From Amnibacterium sp. CER49 (GTDB taxonomy: Bacteria; Actinomycetota; Actinomycetes; Actinomycetales; Microbacteriaceae): DNA of 64,000 bases. Shown here in pieces: positions 8,266 through 17,018 of the stretch. The DNA lies in NCBI RefSeq assembly GCF_029846255.1, contig NZ_JARVWQ010000002.1:1240001-1304000 (forward strand). The letters run 5' to 3'. Position 1 is the first letter of the stretch. Every line of letters begins with the position of its first letter. The translations under genes and the position numbers were made by a program. Under the pieces are notes generated by a model that made no database searches, was not told where the DNA came from, and worked only from the letters and a program-made list of their open reading frames with translations.

Positions 8266-9732
8266 ATGACGGACGGCAGCAGCACGAGGGAGGGCGTCGC
8301 CGACATCGGCGTCGTCGGCATGGCGGTCATGGGCTCGAACCTCGCCCGCAACCTCGCCCACCACGGGCACACGGTGGCGATCTACAACCGCACCACCTCC
8401 CGCACGGACGAGGTGATGCAGCAGCACGGCTCGGAGGGCGACTTCGTGCCGGCGCACGACGTCGACGCGTTCGTCGCGAGCCTGAAGAAGCCGCGGACCG
8501 CGATCATCATGGTCCAGGCGGGGCGCGGCACCGACGCGGTGATCGATCAGCTCGCCGAGCGGTTCGAGCCCGGCGACATCATCGTCGACGGCGGCAACGC
8601 GAACTTCCACGACACCATCCGCCGCGAGCAGGACCTGAAGGCGCGGGACCTCAACTTCGTCGGCGCCGGCATCTCGGGCGGCGAGGAGGGCGCGCTGAAC
8701 GGGCCGTCGATCATGCCCGGCGGCTCCCGTGAGGCGTACACCACCCTCGGGCCGATCCTCGAGTCGATCGCCGCCGAGGCCGAGGGCGAGCCGTGCGTCA
8801 CGCACATCGGCACCGACGGCGCCGGCCACTTCGTGAAGATGGTCCACAACGGCATCGAGTACGCCGACATGCAGCTGATCGCCGAGTCGTACGACCTGCT
8901 GCGGCGCATCGCCGGGCACGAGCCCGACGCCATCGCCGACGTGTTCGCCGCCTGGAACGAGGGCGACCTCGAGTCGTACCTCATCGAGATCACCGCCGAG
9001 GTGCTGCGGCAGAAGGACGCGGCGACCGGCAAGCCGTTCGTCGACGTCGTCGTCGACCAGGCCGGGTCGAAGGGCACCGGCGTCTGGACCGTGCAGAACG
9101 CGGTCGGGCTCGGCGTGCCCGTCAGCGGGATCGGCGAGGCCGTCTTCGCCCGCGCCGTGTCGAGCAAGCCCGACCAGCGCGCCGCCGTGCAGGGCCGCGA
9201 GCACGGCCGGCCCGAGCCGGTCGCGAAGCCGGACGGCTTCGAGGACGACGTGCGCGCCGCGCTCTACGCCTCCAAGGTGGTCGCCTACGCCCAGGGCTTC
9301 GACGTGATCATCGCCGGCGCGAAGGAGTTCGGCTGGGACATCGACAAGGGCGCGGTCGCGAAGATCTGGCGCGCGGGCTGCATCATCCGGGCCCGGTTCC
9401 TGAACCGCATCGTCGAGGCCTACGAGCGCGACCCCGAGCTGCCGACGCTGCTCGCGGACGAGTACTTCGCGAAGGCCGTCGCCGACGGCGAGGCGGCGTG
9501 GCGCCGGGTCGTGTCGGCAGCGGCGCTCTCCGGCGTCCCGGTGCCGGGCTTCGCGTCGGCGCTCAGCTACTACGACTCGCTCTCGTCGACGCGCCTGCCC
9601 GCCGCGCTCATCCAGGGGCAGCGCGACTTCTTCGGCGCGCACACCTACCACCGCGTCGACCGCGAGGGCACCTTCCACACCCTCTGGAGCGGCGACCGCA
9701 GCGAGATCGAGTCGGCCGGCTCGGGACACTGA
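8266..9732 (+). CDS. gnd: 6-phosphogluconate dehydrogenase, decarboxylating
   Basis: 488 aa; ATG 8266 with GGGAGGACGCTGAG upstream. It converts 6-phosphogluconate to ribulose 5-phosphate plus CO2 and NAD(P)H in the pentose phosphate pathway. N-terminal Rossmann fold (IGVVGMAVMGSNLARNLA, YNRTTSRTD), catalytic segment GAGISGGEEGALNGPSIMPGG, GHFVKMVHNGIEYADMQLIAE, and the C-terminal all-helical domain ending FFGAHTYHRVD. Length is that of the long homodimeric form. Together with gntK on the other strand it forms a gluconate-to-pentose route. Confidence 0.97.
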   Translation: MTDGSSTREGVADIGVVGMAVMGSNLARNLAHHGHTVAIYNRTTSRTDEVMQQHGSEGDFVPAHDVDAFVASLKKPRTAIIMVQAGRGTDAVIDQLAERFEPGDIIVDGGNANFHDTIRREQDLKARDLNFVGAGISGGEEGALNGPSIMPGGSREAYTTLGPILESIAAEAEGEPCVTHIGTDGAGHFVKMVHNGIEYADMQLIAESYDLLRRIAGHEPDAIADVFAAWNEGDLESYLIEITAEVLRQKDAATGKPFVDVVVDQAGSKGTGVWTVQNAVGLGVPVSGIGEAVFARAVSSKPDQRAAVQGREHGRPEPVAKPDGFEDDVRAALYASKVVAYAQGFDVIIAGAKEFGWDIDKGAVAKIWRAGCIIRARFLNRIVEAYERDPELPTLLADEYFAKAVADGEAAWRRVVSAAALSGVPVPGFASALSYYDSLSSTRLPAALIQGQRDFFGAHTYHRVDREGTFHTLWSGDRSEIESAGSGH

Positions 9733-9736
9733 CCCC

Positions 9737-10453
9737 GTGGCGCTCGAACGGCTGATCCTCGTCCGGCACGGCGAGAGCGAGGGGAACGTCGCCGCCGCGG
9801 AGGCGGACCGCACCCACGCGCTCCGCGTCGCCGTGCCGGCCCGTGACGCCGACGTGGTGCTCACCGCGCTCGGTCGCGAGCAGGCGGCGGACCTCGGCGA
9901 CCGGCTGGCGCGCCTCGACGCGGCGGAGCGGCCCGGCGCGGTCCGGGTCTCGCCGTACGTCCGCGCGCGGGAGACGGCATCCATCGCCCTCGAGCGCGCC
10001 GGGCTCGGCCTCGAGCCGGAGGTCGACGAGCGGCTGCGCGACCGCGAGCTCGGCATCCTCGACGCGCTGACCTGGCGTGGCATCGTCGAGCTGCACCCCG
10101 ACGAGGCGGAGCGCCGGCGCTGGCTCGGCAAGTACTACCACCGGCCCCCCGGGGGCGAGTCGTGGGCCGACGTGCAGCTCCGGGTGCGCTCGGCGCTCCA
10201 CGATCTCGATGGGCAGGGCGGCACGGTGCTCGTCGTCTGCCACGACGCGGTGATCTGGCTGTTCCGCGCGGTCCTCGAGCACCTCGGCGAGCAGGAGCTG
10301 CTCGACGCCGCGCGACGCGACCCCATCAAGAACGCCTCCCTCACCGTGCTCGAGCGCGACGGGGCCGGATGGCGGGCGACGCTCGTGAACGACGTGGGAC
10401 ACGTCGAGGAGCCGACGGTGCACGGGAGGGAGTCCGATGACGTCCACGCCTGA
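9737..10453 (+). CDS. Histidine phosphatase superfamily (phosphoglycerate mutase-like) protein
   Basis: 238 aa, GTG start 4 nt after the gnd stop, so probably translationally coupled. The LVRHGESEGN motif gives the phosphohistidine; VSPYVRARETAS and VLVVCHDAVIWLF supply the second Arg and His of the active site. An Asp/Glu-rich DERLRDRELGILDALTW segment matches cofactor-independent phosphatases more than true glycolytic mutases, and residues for 2,3-BPG mutase activity are not obvious. The substrate is unknown. It overlaps nnrD by 17 bp, giving a gnd-phosphatase-nnrD operon. Confidence 0.8.
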   Translation: MALERLILVRHGESEGNVAAAEADRTHALRVAVPARDADVVLTALGREQAADLGDRLARLDAAERPGAVRVSPYVRARETASIALERAGLGLEPEVDERLRDRELGILDALTWRGIVELHPDEAERRRWLGKYYHRPPGGESWADVQLRVRSALHDLDGQGGTVLVVCHDAVIWLFRAVLEHLGEQELLDAARRDPIKNASLTVLERDGAGWRATLVNDVGHVEEPTVHGRESDDVHA

Positions 10454-11300
10454 GCCGATCGAGCCGGGCGGGCTCGTCCCGCTCCCGCCGCCCGGGCACG
10501 GCAAGCGCGACCGCGGCGACGTGCTCGTCGTCGGCGGTGCCGCGAAGACCCCGGGCGCCGCGGCGCTCACCGGTATCGCGGCGCTGCGGGTCGGCGCCGG
10601 GCGGCTGACCCTCGGTGTCGCGGCGTCCGTCGCGCCCTCCCTCGCCGTCGCCCTGCCGGAGGCCGGCGTGCTCGGGCTGCCGGAGGCGAGCGGCGGATCC
10701 GTCGCGGGCCGCGGCGCGGCCGACGCCCTCGCGGACGAGCTCGACGTCGACTGCATCGTGCTCGGGCCGGGCCTCGACGAGCCGGACGAGACCGGCGAGC
10801 TGCTCGCCCGCGTGATCCCGGCGATCCCGGAGCGCACCCGCGTGCTGCTCGACGCGTTCGCGCTCGGTGCGCTCGGCAACCGGCCCGAGCTCGCCGAGCC
10901 CCTGCGCGGCCGGCTGATCCTCACCCCGAACGCGGCGGAGGCGTCACGCCTGCTCGGCGCCGAGGTCGACGACCTCGCCGACGGGCTGCTGCGCGTCGCC
11001 GACCGCTACGACGCCGTCGTGAGCGGGGGCGGCATGGTCGCTGAGCCCGGCGGACGGCTCCGCGGCGTCCCGGCCGGTGGGCCGGGACTCGGCACCTCCG
11101 GCAGCGGCGACGTGCTCGCCGGCGCGATCGGCGGGCTCATCGCGCGCGGCGCCGAGACGGCGGAGGCGACCTGCTGGGCCACCTACCTGCACGCGCGGGC
11201 GGGAGACCGCCTCGCGGAGCGCATCGGGCCGCTCGGCTTCCTCGCCCGCGAGCTCGCCGACGAGCTGCCCCTCGTGCTGGCGCGGTCCGCCAACGCCTGA
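10437..11300 (+). CDS. nnrD: ADP-dependent NAD(P)H-hydrate dehydratase
   Basis: 287 aa; ATG 10437 after GGGAGGGAGTCCG, overlapping the previous gene by 17 bp. It repairs hydrated NAD(P)H (NADHX/NADPHX) in the cytoplasm. CARKD-family signatures: DVLVVGGAAKTPGAAALTG, the substrate loop LILTPNAAEASRLLG, and the catalytic Asp in GTSGSGDVLAGAIGGL. It lacks the N-terminal epimerase (NnrE) domain found in bifunctional Nnr proteins, so an epimerase would have to be encoded elsewhere. Last gene of the gnd operon, ended by a long hairpin. Confidence 0.92.
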   Translation: MTSTPEPIEPGGLVPLPPPGHGKRDRGDVLVVGGAAKTPGAAALTGIAALRVGAGRLTLGVAASVAPSLAVALPEAGVLGLPEASGGSVAGRGAADALADELDVDCIVLGPGLDEPDETGELLARVIPAIPERTRVLLDAFALGALGNRPELAEPLRGRLILTPNAAEASRLLGAEVDDLADGLLRVADRYDAVVSGGGMVAEPGGRLRGVPAGGPGLGTSGSGDVLAGAIGGLIARGAETAEATCWATYLHARAGDRLAERIGPLGFLARELADELPLVLARSANA

Positions 11301-11332
11301 CCGTCCGAGCCGCGGCGCGGGCCGGCGTCCGC

Positions 11333-11387
11333 CTGCTCCGGATCCGCGTCGCTCCGCGCTCCGCAGAGCGACCGGGATCCGGAGCAG
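11333..11387. terminator. Long bidirectional hairpin between nnrD and the SDR gene
   Basis: CTGCTCCGGATCC (11333-11345) pairs with GGATCCGGAGCAG (11375-11387), and inside it GTCGCTC (11348-11354) pairs with GAGCGAC (11366-11372). It lies between the convergent stops at 11300 and 11402 and has no T-tract. A hairpin with almost the same arms sits at 12207. Confidence 0.75.
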
Positions 11388-11401
11388 CGGAGGCGCGTTC
11401 C

Positions 11402-12181
11402 TTAGTGGACGGAGAAGCCGCCGTCCACGAACAGCGCCTGCCCCGTGACGTAGCCCGACGCCGGGCTCGCGAGGAAGACCGCCGCGGTCGCGAAGTCGTC
11501 GGGCACGCCGTTGCGCCCGACCATCGTGCGCGCGGCGAGCGCCGCGACCCGCTCCGGGTCCTGCTGCAGGCGCGCGTTCAGCGGGGTGAGCACGAAGCCG
11601 GGCACGAGCACGTTGCTCGTGACGCCGGAGGCGGACCACGCCTCGGCCTGCGAGCGGGCCAGCGCCTCGAGGGCGGCCTTCGAGACGCCGTACGCGCCGC
11701 TGTCGACGAAGGCGCGGTGGGCCTGCTGGCTGGAGACGGCGATGAGGCGCCCGTAGCCCCGCGCCGCCATGCCCCGACCGAACCGCTGCCCGAGCAGGAA
11801 CGGCGCGTCGAGGTTGAGGCCCATCGTGGCGTCCCAGACGGCTTCGTCGACCTCCGGCATCGGCGGCCGGAGGTTGACGCCCGCCGCGCTCACGACGATG
11901 TCGGGCTCGCCCGCCGCGGCGACGACGGCGGCGATCGCGTCGGCGACGCCTCGTCGCGTCCCGAGATCGCCGGGCACGCCGAGGACGTCCGCGCCGCGCT
12001 CCCGGAGCCCTGCTGCGGCGGCCTCGAGCCGGTCGCGGTCGCGCGCGACGAGCACCGTGCGCGCTCCCACGAGGGCGAGCGCGGACGCGATCGCGAGGCC
12101 GATGCCGGAGCTGCCGCCGGTGACGACCGCGGTGCGGCCCTCGAGGGAGAAGAGGCGGGCGAGGTGGTCGGCGGGCTGCAC
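11402..12181 (-). CDS. SDR family oxidoreductase
   Basis: 259 aa from GTG 12181. I prefer this start to the upstream in-frame GTG at 12190 because a TAGCGT -10 box (12194-12189) overlaps the upstream codon and ends 7 nt before 12181, the spacing expected of a leaderless mRNA. Classical SDR: cofactor motif TGGSSGIG, SAAGVN (NAG variant), catalytic Ser in AVSSQQAHRA, YGVSK, and PGFVLTPLN. The C-terminus GYVTGQALFVDGGFSVH is typical of 3-oxoacyl-ACP reductase/gluconate 5-dehydrogenase-like enzymes; the substrate is unknown. Confidence 0.85.
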   Translation of the reverse strand: MQPADHLARLFSLEGRTAVVTGGSSGIGLAIASALALVGARTVLVARDRDRLEAAAAGLRERGADVLGVPGDLGTRRGVADAIAAVVAAAGEPDIVVSAAGVNLRPPMPEVDEAVWDATMGLNLDAPFLLGQRFGRGMAARGYGRLIAVSSQQAHRAFVDSGAYGVSKAALEALARSQAEAWSASGVTSNVLVPGFVLTPLNARLQQDPERVAALAARTMVGRNGVPDDFATAAVFLASPASGYVTGQALFVDGGFSVH

Positions 12182-12188
12182 GCGCTGC

Positions 12189-12194
12189 ACGCTA
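12189..12194 (-). promoter_or_regulatory. -10 box of SDR gene, leaderless start
   Basis: TAGCGT on the minus strand, 7 nt before GTG 12181. Transcription would begin at or next to the start codon. No clear -35 box is seen. Confidence 0.55.
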
Positions 12195-12206
12195 CGGCCC
12201 CCGCGC

Positions 12207-12261
12207 CTGCTCCGGATCCGTGCCGCTCTGGCGCGCGCGGAGCGGCACGGCTCCGGAGCAG
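12207..12261. terminator. Hairpin 3' of the LLM oxidoreductase gene
   Basis: CTGCTCCGG (12207-12215) and CGTGCCGCTC (12219-12228) pair with GAGCGGCACG (12240-12249) and CCGGAGCAG (12253-12261). It begins 26 nt beyond the LLM gene stop at 12287 on the minus strand and just before the SDR promoter, so it probably isolates the two transcripts. The arms share the CTGCTCCGGATCC word with the hairpin at 11333. Confidence 0.65.
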
Positions 12262-12286
12262 CTGGGACGGGGAGGCGCCGAGCGGC

Positions 12287-13084
12287 CTAGACGGCCCTCA
12301 GCCGCTCGAGCACCGGCTGGAACGCCTCGAGCTGCTCGGCCGCGACGGGCAGGAACGAGACGCCGGTTCGCTCGCGCAGCGCGAGCAGGGATCCCGCCAT
12401 CGCGTCGGCGTCGCCGGAGAGCACGGCGGCGGCACCCGCGAGGTCGGCCGCGGTGGTGCCGGAGCGCTCGAGGTACGCCACGAGCCGTCCGCCGACCCCG
12501 GAGAGCTGCAGCGCGAGCTCCGGGTCGCCACCGCTCTCGCGGGTGCGCTCCGCGGCGCGGAGCACGTCGTCGACGGTCGCGGCCGGCGGCAGGGCGAGCG
12601 CGACGGTGTCGGCGGTCCCGGCGGGCCCGAGCATCCTCGGCCCCGCCCCGGCGATGATCACGCGGGGCGCCGGCTGCACCTCGCCGCGCACCGCCTCGAC
12701 CGTCTCGAGCACCTGCCGGAGGCGGTCGGTCCAGCCACCCCACGGCATCCCGAGACGCTCCGCCTCGGCCTTCGCACCTGGCCGCCCCGTGCCGATGCCG
12801 AGCTCGAACCGGTTCCCCGAGAGCAGCTGCAGCGCGGCCGTCTCGCGCACGACGGCCGCCGGCGGCCGCAGCGGAGCCGCGAGCACCCAGGTCGCGACGT
12901 GCAGCCGGGTGGTGACGGCCGCCGCGGCGGCGAGCGCCGGGAACGGCGACGGCGTGAACAGCGTGTCGGGCAGCAGCAGGGCGTCGTAGCCGGCGGCCTC
13001 GACGGAGCGTGCGAGGTCGAGCCACGCCGTGCCGGAGACGGGCCGGCCGGCCACGACGCCGAAGCGGAACGGGTGCACGGCCAC
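12287..13084 (-). CDS. LLM class (luciferase-like) F420-dependent oxidoreductase
   Basis: 265 aa, GTG start preceded at 6 nt by a TAGCCT -10 box. TIM-barrel LLM fold: FRFGVVAGRPVSG at the N-terminus, YDALLLPDTLF, the LHVATWVLAAPLRPP strand, and ALQLLSGNRFELGIGTGRPGAKAEAERLG, which is the diagnostic cofactor-binding stretch of the family. In Actinobacteria such proteins mostly use F420, occasionally FMN; the substrate cannot be predicted. It is slightly shorter than many relatives (280-340 aa). Confidence 0.82.
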   Translation of the reverse strand: MAVHPFRFGVVAGRPVSGTAWLDLARSVEAAGYDALLLPDTLFTPSPFPALAAAAAVTTRLHVATWVLAAPLRPPAAVVRETAALQLLSGNRFELGIGTGRPGAKAEAERLGMPWGGWTDRLRQVLETVEAVRGEVQPAPRVIIAGAGPRMLGPAGTADTVALALPPAATVDDVLRAAERTRESGGDPELALQLSGVGGRLVAYLERSGTTAADLAGAAAVLSGDADAMAGSLLALRERTGVSFLPVAAEQLEAFQPVLERLRAV

Positions 13085-13090
13085 GGACGC

Positions 13091-13096
13091 AGGCTA
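13091..13096 (-). promoter_or_regulatory. -10 box of LLM gene, leaderless start
   Basis: TAGCCT on the minus strand, separated from GTG 13084 by 6 nt (GCGTCC). Confidence 0.55.
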
Positions 13097-13132
13097 TGCC
13101 TGCGGCACCCCGGGACGGGAGCCCGGACGCGA

Positions 13133-13900
13133 TCAGCCGCGCGACGCCTTCGGGTCGACGCGCCAGCCCACGAAGAGACGCCGGACGCGGCGCTCGATGC
13201 CCCACACCGTGACCTTCTCCATGGCCTCGCGGACGATGTTGCCGCTCATCTTGCTCACGCCCTGCTCGCGCTCGACGAACGTGATGGGCACCTGCACCAT
13301 GCGGAAGCCCGAGTCCCAGGCCCGCAGGGCGAGCTCCACCTGGAAGCAGTAGCCCTCGCTGCGCACCGTGGTCAGATCGAGCTGCTGGAGCGTCGCCGTG
13401 CGGTAGACCCGGAACCCGCCGGTGATGTCACCGAACGGCACGCCGAGCATCGTCCGGGCGTACACGTTGCCGGCGACGGAGAGCAGCCGGCGCCGGAAGG
13501 GCCAGTTGACCGTCCTGCCGCCCGGCATCCACCGCGTGCCGAGCACGAGGTCGTTCGTCGCGGCGGCGTCGAGCAGGCGCCCGAGGTCCTCGGCGCGGTG
13601 GCTGCCGTCGGCGTCCATCTCGACGAGGAACTCGTAGCCGCGCTCGATGCCCCACGCGAACCCGGCGAGGTACGCGGCGCCGAGGCCGGCCTTCTCGGTG
13701 CGGTGGAGCACGTGCACGTGGTCGTCGCGCTCCGCCCAGCCGTCGGCGATCGCGCCGGTGCCGTCGGGGCTGCCGTCGTCGATGACGAGCACGTGCACGT
13801 CCGGCTGCGCCGCCCGCAGCTTCGTGAGCAGCACCGGGAGCGAGTCCGCCTCGTTGTAGGTCGGGACGCAGACGAGCGTCGAGGACGCGGGGGTGGGCAT
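13133..13900 (-). CDS. Polyprenol monophosphomannose synthase (GT2)
   Basis: 255 aa, ATG with AAAGGTG upstream. GT2-fold enzyme that moves mannose from GDP-mannose to polyprenyl phosphate at the inner face of the membrane, making the donor for mannolipids and protein O-mannosylation. Seen: VCVPTYNEADSLP, VIDDGSPDGTG, metal-binding MDADGSHRAED, FGDITGGFRVYR, GYCFQVELA and a basic C-terminus. It corresponds to the catalytic domain of mycobacterial Ppm1 without the acyltransferase domain. The multi-spanning transferase encoded next on the same strand is a candidate user of its product. Confidence 0.88.
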   Translation of the reverse strand: MPTPASSTLVCVPTYNEADSLPVLLTKLRAAQPDVHVLVIDDGSPDGTGAIADGWAERDDHVHVLHRTEKAGLGAAYLAGFAWGIERGYEFLVEMDADGSHRAEDLGRLLDAAATNDLVLGTRWMPGGRTVNWPFRRRLLSVAGNVYARTMLGVPFGDITGGFRVYRTATLQQLDLTTVRSEGYCFQVELALRAWDSGFRMVQVPITFVEREQGVSKMSGNIVREAMEKVTVWGIERRVRRLFVGWRVDPKASRG

Positions 13901-13951
13901 CGGTCGTACACCTTTCGGCAGGGCCGGCGGAGCGCCGGAGGGATCAGGGGG

Positions 13952-15493
13952 TCAGGGCGTGGTGCGGAGCAGGAAGCCGCCGCTGCCGCCGAGCACCCGG
14001 CCGCGCTCGAGCACGGCCTTCGACTCGGGGCTGAGTCCGGTCAGCTGCCGGGCGACGATCGTCGCGTCGCCGCTGCGCAGGTAGACGAGCAGGTCGTGCT
14101 GCCAGCGGAGGTTCTTCGGGCGGTCCTGCGCCTGGCCGTTCGCCTTCCGGACGTCGTCGCGGTCGTAGGTCCAGCCCGTCACGTCCGGCCAGAGCGGGCA
14201 GCCCCGCTCGAGGTCGCGGGTGAGCACGTTCATGCTCGCGAGGATCACCGGGTCGTCGGTCGTGATGCAGCCCCGGACCTGAGCGGCCGCGGGCCGCAGC
14301 GAGGCGAGCGGGATGCGCTCGCCGATCGGCTGCGCGTCCCGCCTCCAGTCGAGCGCGACGACGAGCACGAGCAGCACGACGACGCCCACGGCGCGCACGG
14401 CCCGGATGGGGATCGGTCTGAGCCAGCGCGCGGCGCCGACGCCGACCATCACCGACGCCCACGGCGTGACGAACGAGACGTAGTGGGTGAAGTAGGACGG
14501 GCTCGCGATGATCACGAGGGCCGTGACGACGCTGAGCACGACGTAGACGCGGGCGCCGCGGACGAGGGCCGCGCCGATCGCGAGCAGGAGCCCGATCGCG
14601 AAGACGGTCAGCGCGATGCGCGAGGGGGTGAGCCACGCGAGCGAGCCGTGCAGCGTCGGCGCGCCCGAGAGCCCCAGCACCCGCTTCTTCAGCGAGCCGA
14701 TCAGGGTGCCCGGCCGGGGCCGGCCGAGCTGGTCGAGCACGACCTGCTGCAGCATCGGCCCGGGCGCCGCGAGCAGGAACGGCACGTAGAGCGCGACGCC
14801 GCCGCCGACGAGCCCGAGGAACCACTGCAGGCGCCGGGCGGGCTGGAAGGCGAGCACGATCGCCGCCGGGATGATGTACCAGACCTTCATGCTCACGGCG
14901 AGCGCGGCGCAGGCGCCCGCGAGCAGCGCCCAGGCCGGCGAGACGGCCGCGCGCCGGGCGAGCAGCAGGGCGAGCAGGATCCCGAGCGTGCCGATCGGCT
15001 CGAGCGTCGTCGACCGCTCGGTGTACGCGTTCGGGAAGAACACGGCGTACGTGACCCCGGCGATGAGCGCGGCGCCGAAGCCCCACCGGCGGGCGAGCAC
15101 CATCACGATCACCGCGTTCAGGGCGCCGACCAGCTCGAACGAGACGCGGGCGAGGGCCATGGCCCGGGCGTCGGTCACGACGGCGCCGAGCGCCGCGAAG
15201 GGCCCGAGCAGGACCATGATCCCGGGCGGCTGCAGGAACAGGAAGTCGAGGTAGGGCACCCGGCCGTGCGCGAAGGCGGCGGCGCCCGCGTAGTACACGC
15301 CGTCGTCGTAGGCGTCGGAGCCGAGCAGGCCGCCCCCGCGGAGCAGCAGCCCGATGCGCACCCAGAACGCGATCGCGGCGACGAGCACGACGACGGCGAC
15401 CCACGCCCAGCGCGGGACCGGCAGCGGTGCCGGGCGATCCCTGGTGGGCGCGGTGCCCTGCGGCACGGCGGTGGCGGTCGCGGTCGCGGTCAT
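13952..15493 (-). CDS. Multi-spanning glycosyltransferase of the GT39/ArnT-like (GT-C) type
   Basis: 513 aa from ATG 15493 (CAGGAGTGCAGGC upstream). About ten hydrophobic helices, beginning at residues 29-45 (WVAVVVLVAAIAFWVRIG). The first periplasmic loop has the acidic SDAYDDGVYYAG and the RVPYLDFLFLQPPG motif seen in GT-C dolichyl/polyprenyl-phosphate-sugar transferases. The last ~110 residues are a soluble extracytoplasmic domain. It lies 51 nt upstream of the polyprenol-phosphomannose synthase gene on the same strand, supporting a role using lipid-linked mannose; the acceptor is unknown. Confidence 0.72.
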   Translation of the reverse strand: MTATATATAVPQGTAPTRDRPAPLPVPRWAWVAVVVLVAAIAFWVRIGLLLRGGGLLGSDAYDDGVYYAGAAAFAHGRVPYLDFLFLQPPGIMVLLGPFAALGAVVTDARAMALARVSFELVGALNAVIVMVLARRWGFGAALIAGVTYAVFFPNAYTERSTTLEPIGTLGILLALLLARRAAVSPAWALLAGACAALAVSMKVWYIIPAAIVLAFQPARRLQWFLGLVGGGVALYVPFLLAAPGPMLQQVVLDQLGRPRPGTLIGSLKKRVLGLSGAPTLHGSLAWLTPSRIALTVFAIGLLLAIGAALVRGARVYVVLSVVTALVIIASPSYFTHYVSFVTPWASVMVGVGAARWLRPIPIRAVRAVGVVVLLVLVVALDWRRDAQPIGERIPLASLRPAAAQVRGCITTDDPVILASMNVLTRDLERGCPLWPDVTGWTYDRDDVRKANGQAQDRPKNLRWQHDLLVYLRSGDATIVARQLTGLSPESKAVLERGRVLGGSGGFLLRTTP

Positions 15494-15545
15494 GCCTGCA
15501 CTCCTGTCCGGCCTGCCGGCGCCGCGACGGGCGGGGCCGCGGCGA

Positions 15546-17018
15546 TCAGGAGGCCTCCCGCCTGGTCGAGCGCCTCGGGACGCCCGCCGGGAGCGTAACG
15601 GCGAACGCTGCGGGCGACGCGCTCCGGAGGCGGACGTCGCCGCCGATCGCCCGGGCGACCCGGCGGGCGAGGGCGAGTCCGAGCCCGGCACCGGGGCTGT
15701 CGTCGGAGTGCACCCCCGCGGCGAAGAGGTCCTCGTCGGCGCCGACCACGGGCTCGCCGTCGTTCTCGATGAGCACGACGACCTGATCGCCCTCGTGCAC
15801 CGCCGTGATCCGGATCGTGCTGCGGGCGTACCGCACGGCGTTGTCGAGGACGGGGGCGACGATGCGCTCGAGCAGCTCCTTCGGCACGGCCGCGACGGCG
15901 TCGGACGGCACGACCCGGATGCCGAGCACCGGGTCGGCCATACGGCCTGCGAGGGCCTCGACGACGGGCACGACGTCGGTGCTCGCGTCGGTGCCGATCG
16001 AGCCGCGGGCGACGTCGAGCAGGGTCGTCATCGCGGCGCTCATGTCGCTCGCCGCCGCGGCGATGCGCCCGAAGCGGTCGCGCTCGCGGGGCGCGACGCC
16101 GCGGCCGAGGCGGCCGAGGTCGGCCTCGCCCTTGATGACGGTGAGCGGTGTGCGCAGCTCGTGCGCGAGCTCGGCGGTGAGCCGCTGCTCGGCGCGGATC
16201 GCCTGGCTGACGCGCTCGAGCAGCGAGTCGAGCACGGCGCCGAGCGCGGTGATCTCGTCCGCGGGAGGCCCGAGGTCGAACCGCTGCTCGAGCCGGTCCT
16301 GCGACCAGGCCTCGGCGGCCCTCGTCATCCGGGCCACCGGCGCGAGCGCGCGCCGGACGATCAGCCACGCGAGCAGGGTCATGCCGGCGACGGTGATGAG
16401 GCCGAGCACGATGCTCGCGGCCGCCTCCCGCTTCAGCACGCCCTCGTAGGGGCGCGAGCTGAGGACCGTGATGACGGTCCCCACGCGCTTGCCGTCGGAC
16501 TCGACGGGCTGGGCGTAGAGCCACCAGTGGTCGGCCTCGCTGTAGCGCGGGCTGCCGGCCGTGCTCAGCTCGGCCACGGGCTGCCGCAGCGACGACGGCA
16601 CACGCGGCCCCGCGACGAACCGGCCGTTGCGGTCGGTGATCCAGCTCAGGGTGTCGAACAGCACGTCGTTCGCCTTCGCCGGACGGAGCGTCCCGTTCGC
16701 GTAGGTCGTCGTCGCGAGCACGGCGTCGGCGCGGTCGGAGAGCACCTGGCGCATCTCCCGGTCGGTGCCCTGGTCGCTGAGCAGCAGGACGGCGCCGATC
16801 AGGAGGGCCATCCCCACCACGCTGAGCAGCGCGGTCGAGGCGACGATGCGGCGCCGCAGGCCTGCGCCGAGCGGGAGGGACCGCATCAGCAGTCCCTCGA
16901 GCACCACGCGCGCAGCGGGCGGGACGCTCGACGGCAGGTCACGGGAACGATCCTGGCGGTCCGGGCCCTCGTCGCGCGAGGGCCGACGCGCGTCCCGCCG
17001 CGGCGGGGCGGCCGTCAC
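15546..17018 (-). CDS. Membrane sensor histidine kinase
   Basis: 490 aa from the GTG overlapping the response regulator stop (GTGA); ATG 16886 (MRSLPLGAG) is an alternative 44 codons in. Order: Arg-rich N-tail, TM1 about 58-82 (VASTALLSVVGMALLIGAVLLL), extracytoplasmic sensor of ~115 residues, TM2 about 200-222, HAMP, then H-box ELAHELRTPLTVIKGE with phosphorylated His286, N-box VLDNAVRYA, and the G-box DSPGAGLGLALARRVA. It presumably phosphorylates the adjacent regulator; the signal is unknown. Third gene of the DedA-RR-HK operon. Confidence 0.93.
   Translation of the reverse strand: MTAAPPRRDARRPSRDEGPDRQDRSRDLPSSVPPAARVVLEGLLMRSLPLGAGLRRRIVASTALLSVVGMALLIGAVLLLSDQGTDREMRQVLSDRADAVLATTTYANGTLRPAKANDVLFDTLSWITDRNGRFVAGPRVPSSLRQPVAELSTAGSPRYSEADHWWLYAQPVESDGKRVGTVITVLSSRPYEGVLKREAAASIVLGLITVAGMTLLAWLIVRRALAPVARMTRAAEAWSQDRLEQRFDLGPPADEITALGAVLDSLLERVSQAIRAEQRLTAELAHELRTPLTVIKGEADLGRLGRGVAPRERDRFGRIAAAASDMSAAMTTLLDVARGSIGTDASTDVVPVVEALAGRMADPVLGIRVVPSDAVAAVPKELLERIVAPVLDNAVRYARSTIRITAVHEGDQVVVLIENDGEPVVGADEDLFAAGVHSDDSPGAGLGLALARRVARAIGGDVRLRSASPAAFAVTLPAGVPRRSTRREAS

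Noticed and set aside
5423-8269. A 948-codon plus-strand open frame spanning gntK to the aldo/keto reductase
   Set aside because: Antisense to gntK and the hydroxyacid dehydrogenase, then out of frame with the reductase; no domain recognisable.
12182-12190. SDR start at the upstream GTG 12190
   Set aside because: That codon overlaps the TAGCGT -10 box; the next in-frame GTG (12181) has the spacing seen at other leaderless genes.
11405-15598. A 1,397-codon open frame on the plus strand
   Set aside because: It lies opposite four well-supported minus-strand genes and is rich in Arg/Ala/Gly, as expected from an antisense frame in very GC-rich DNA.
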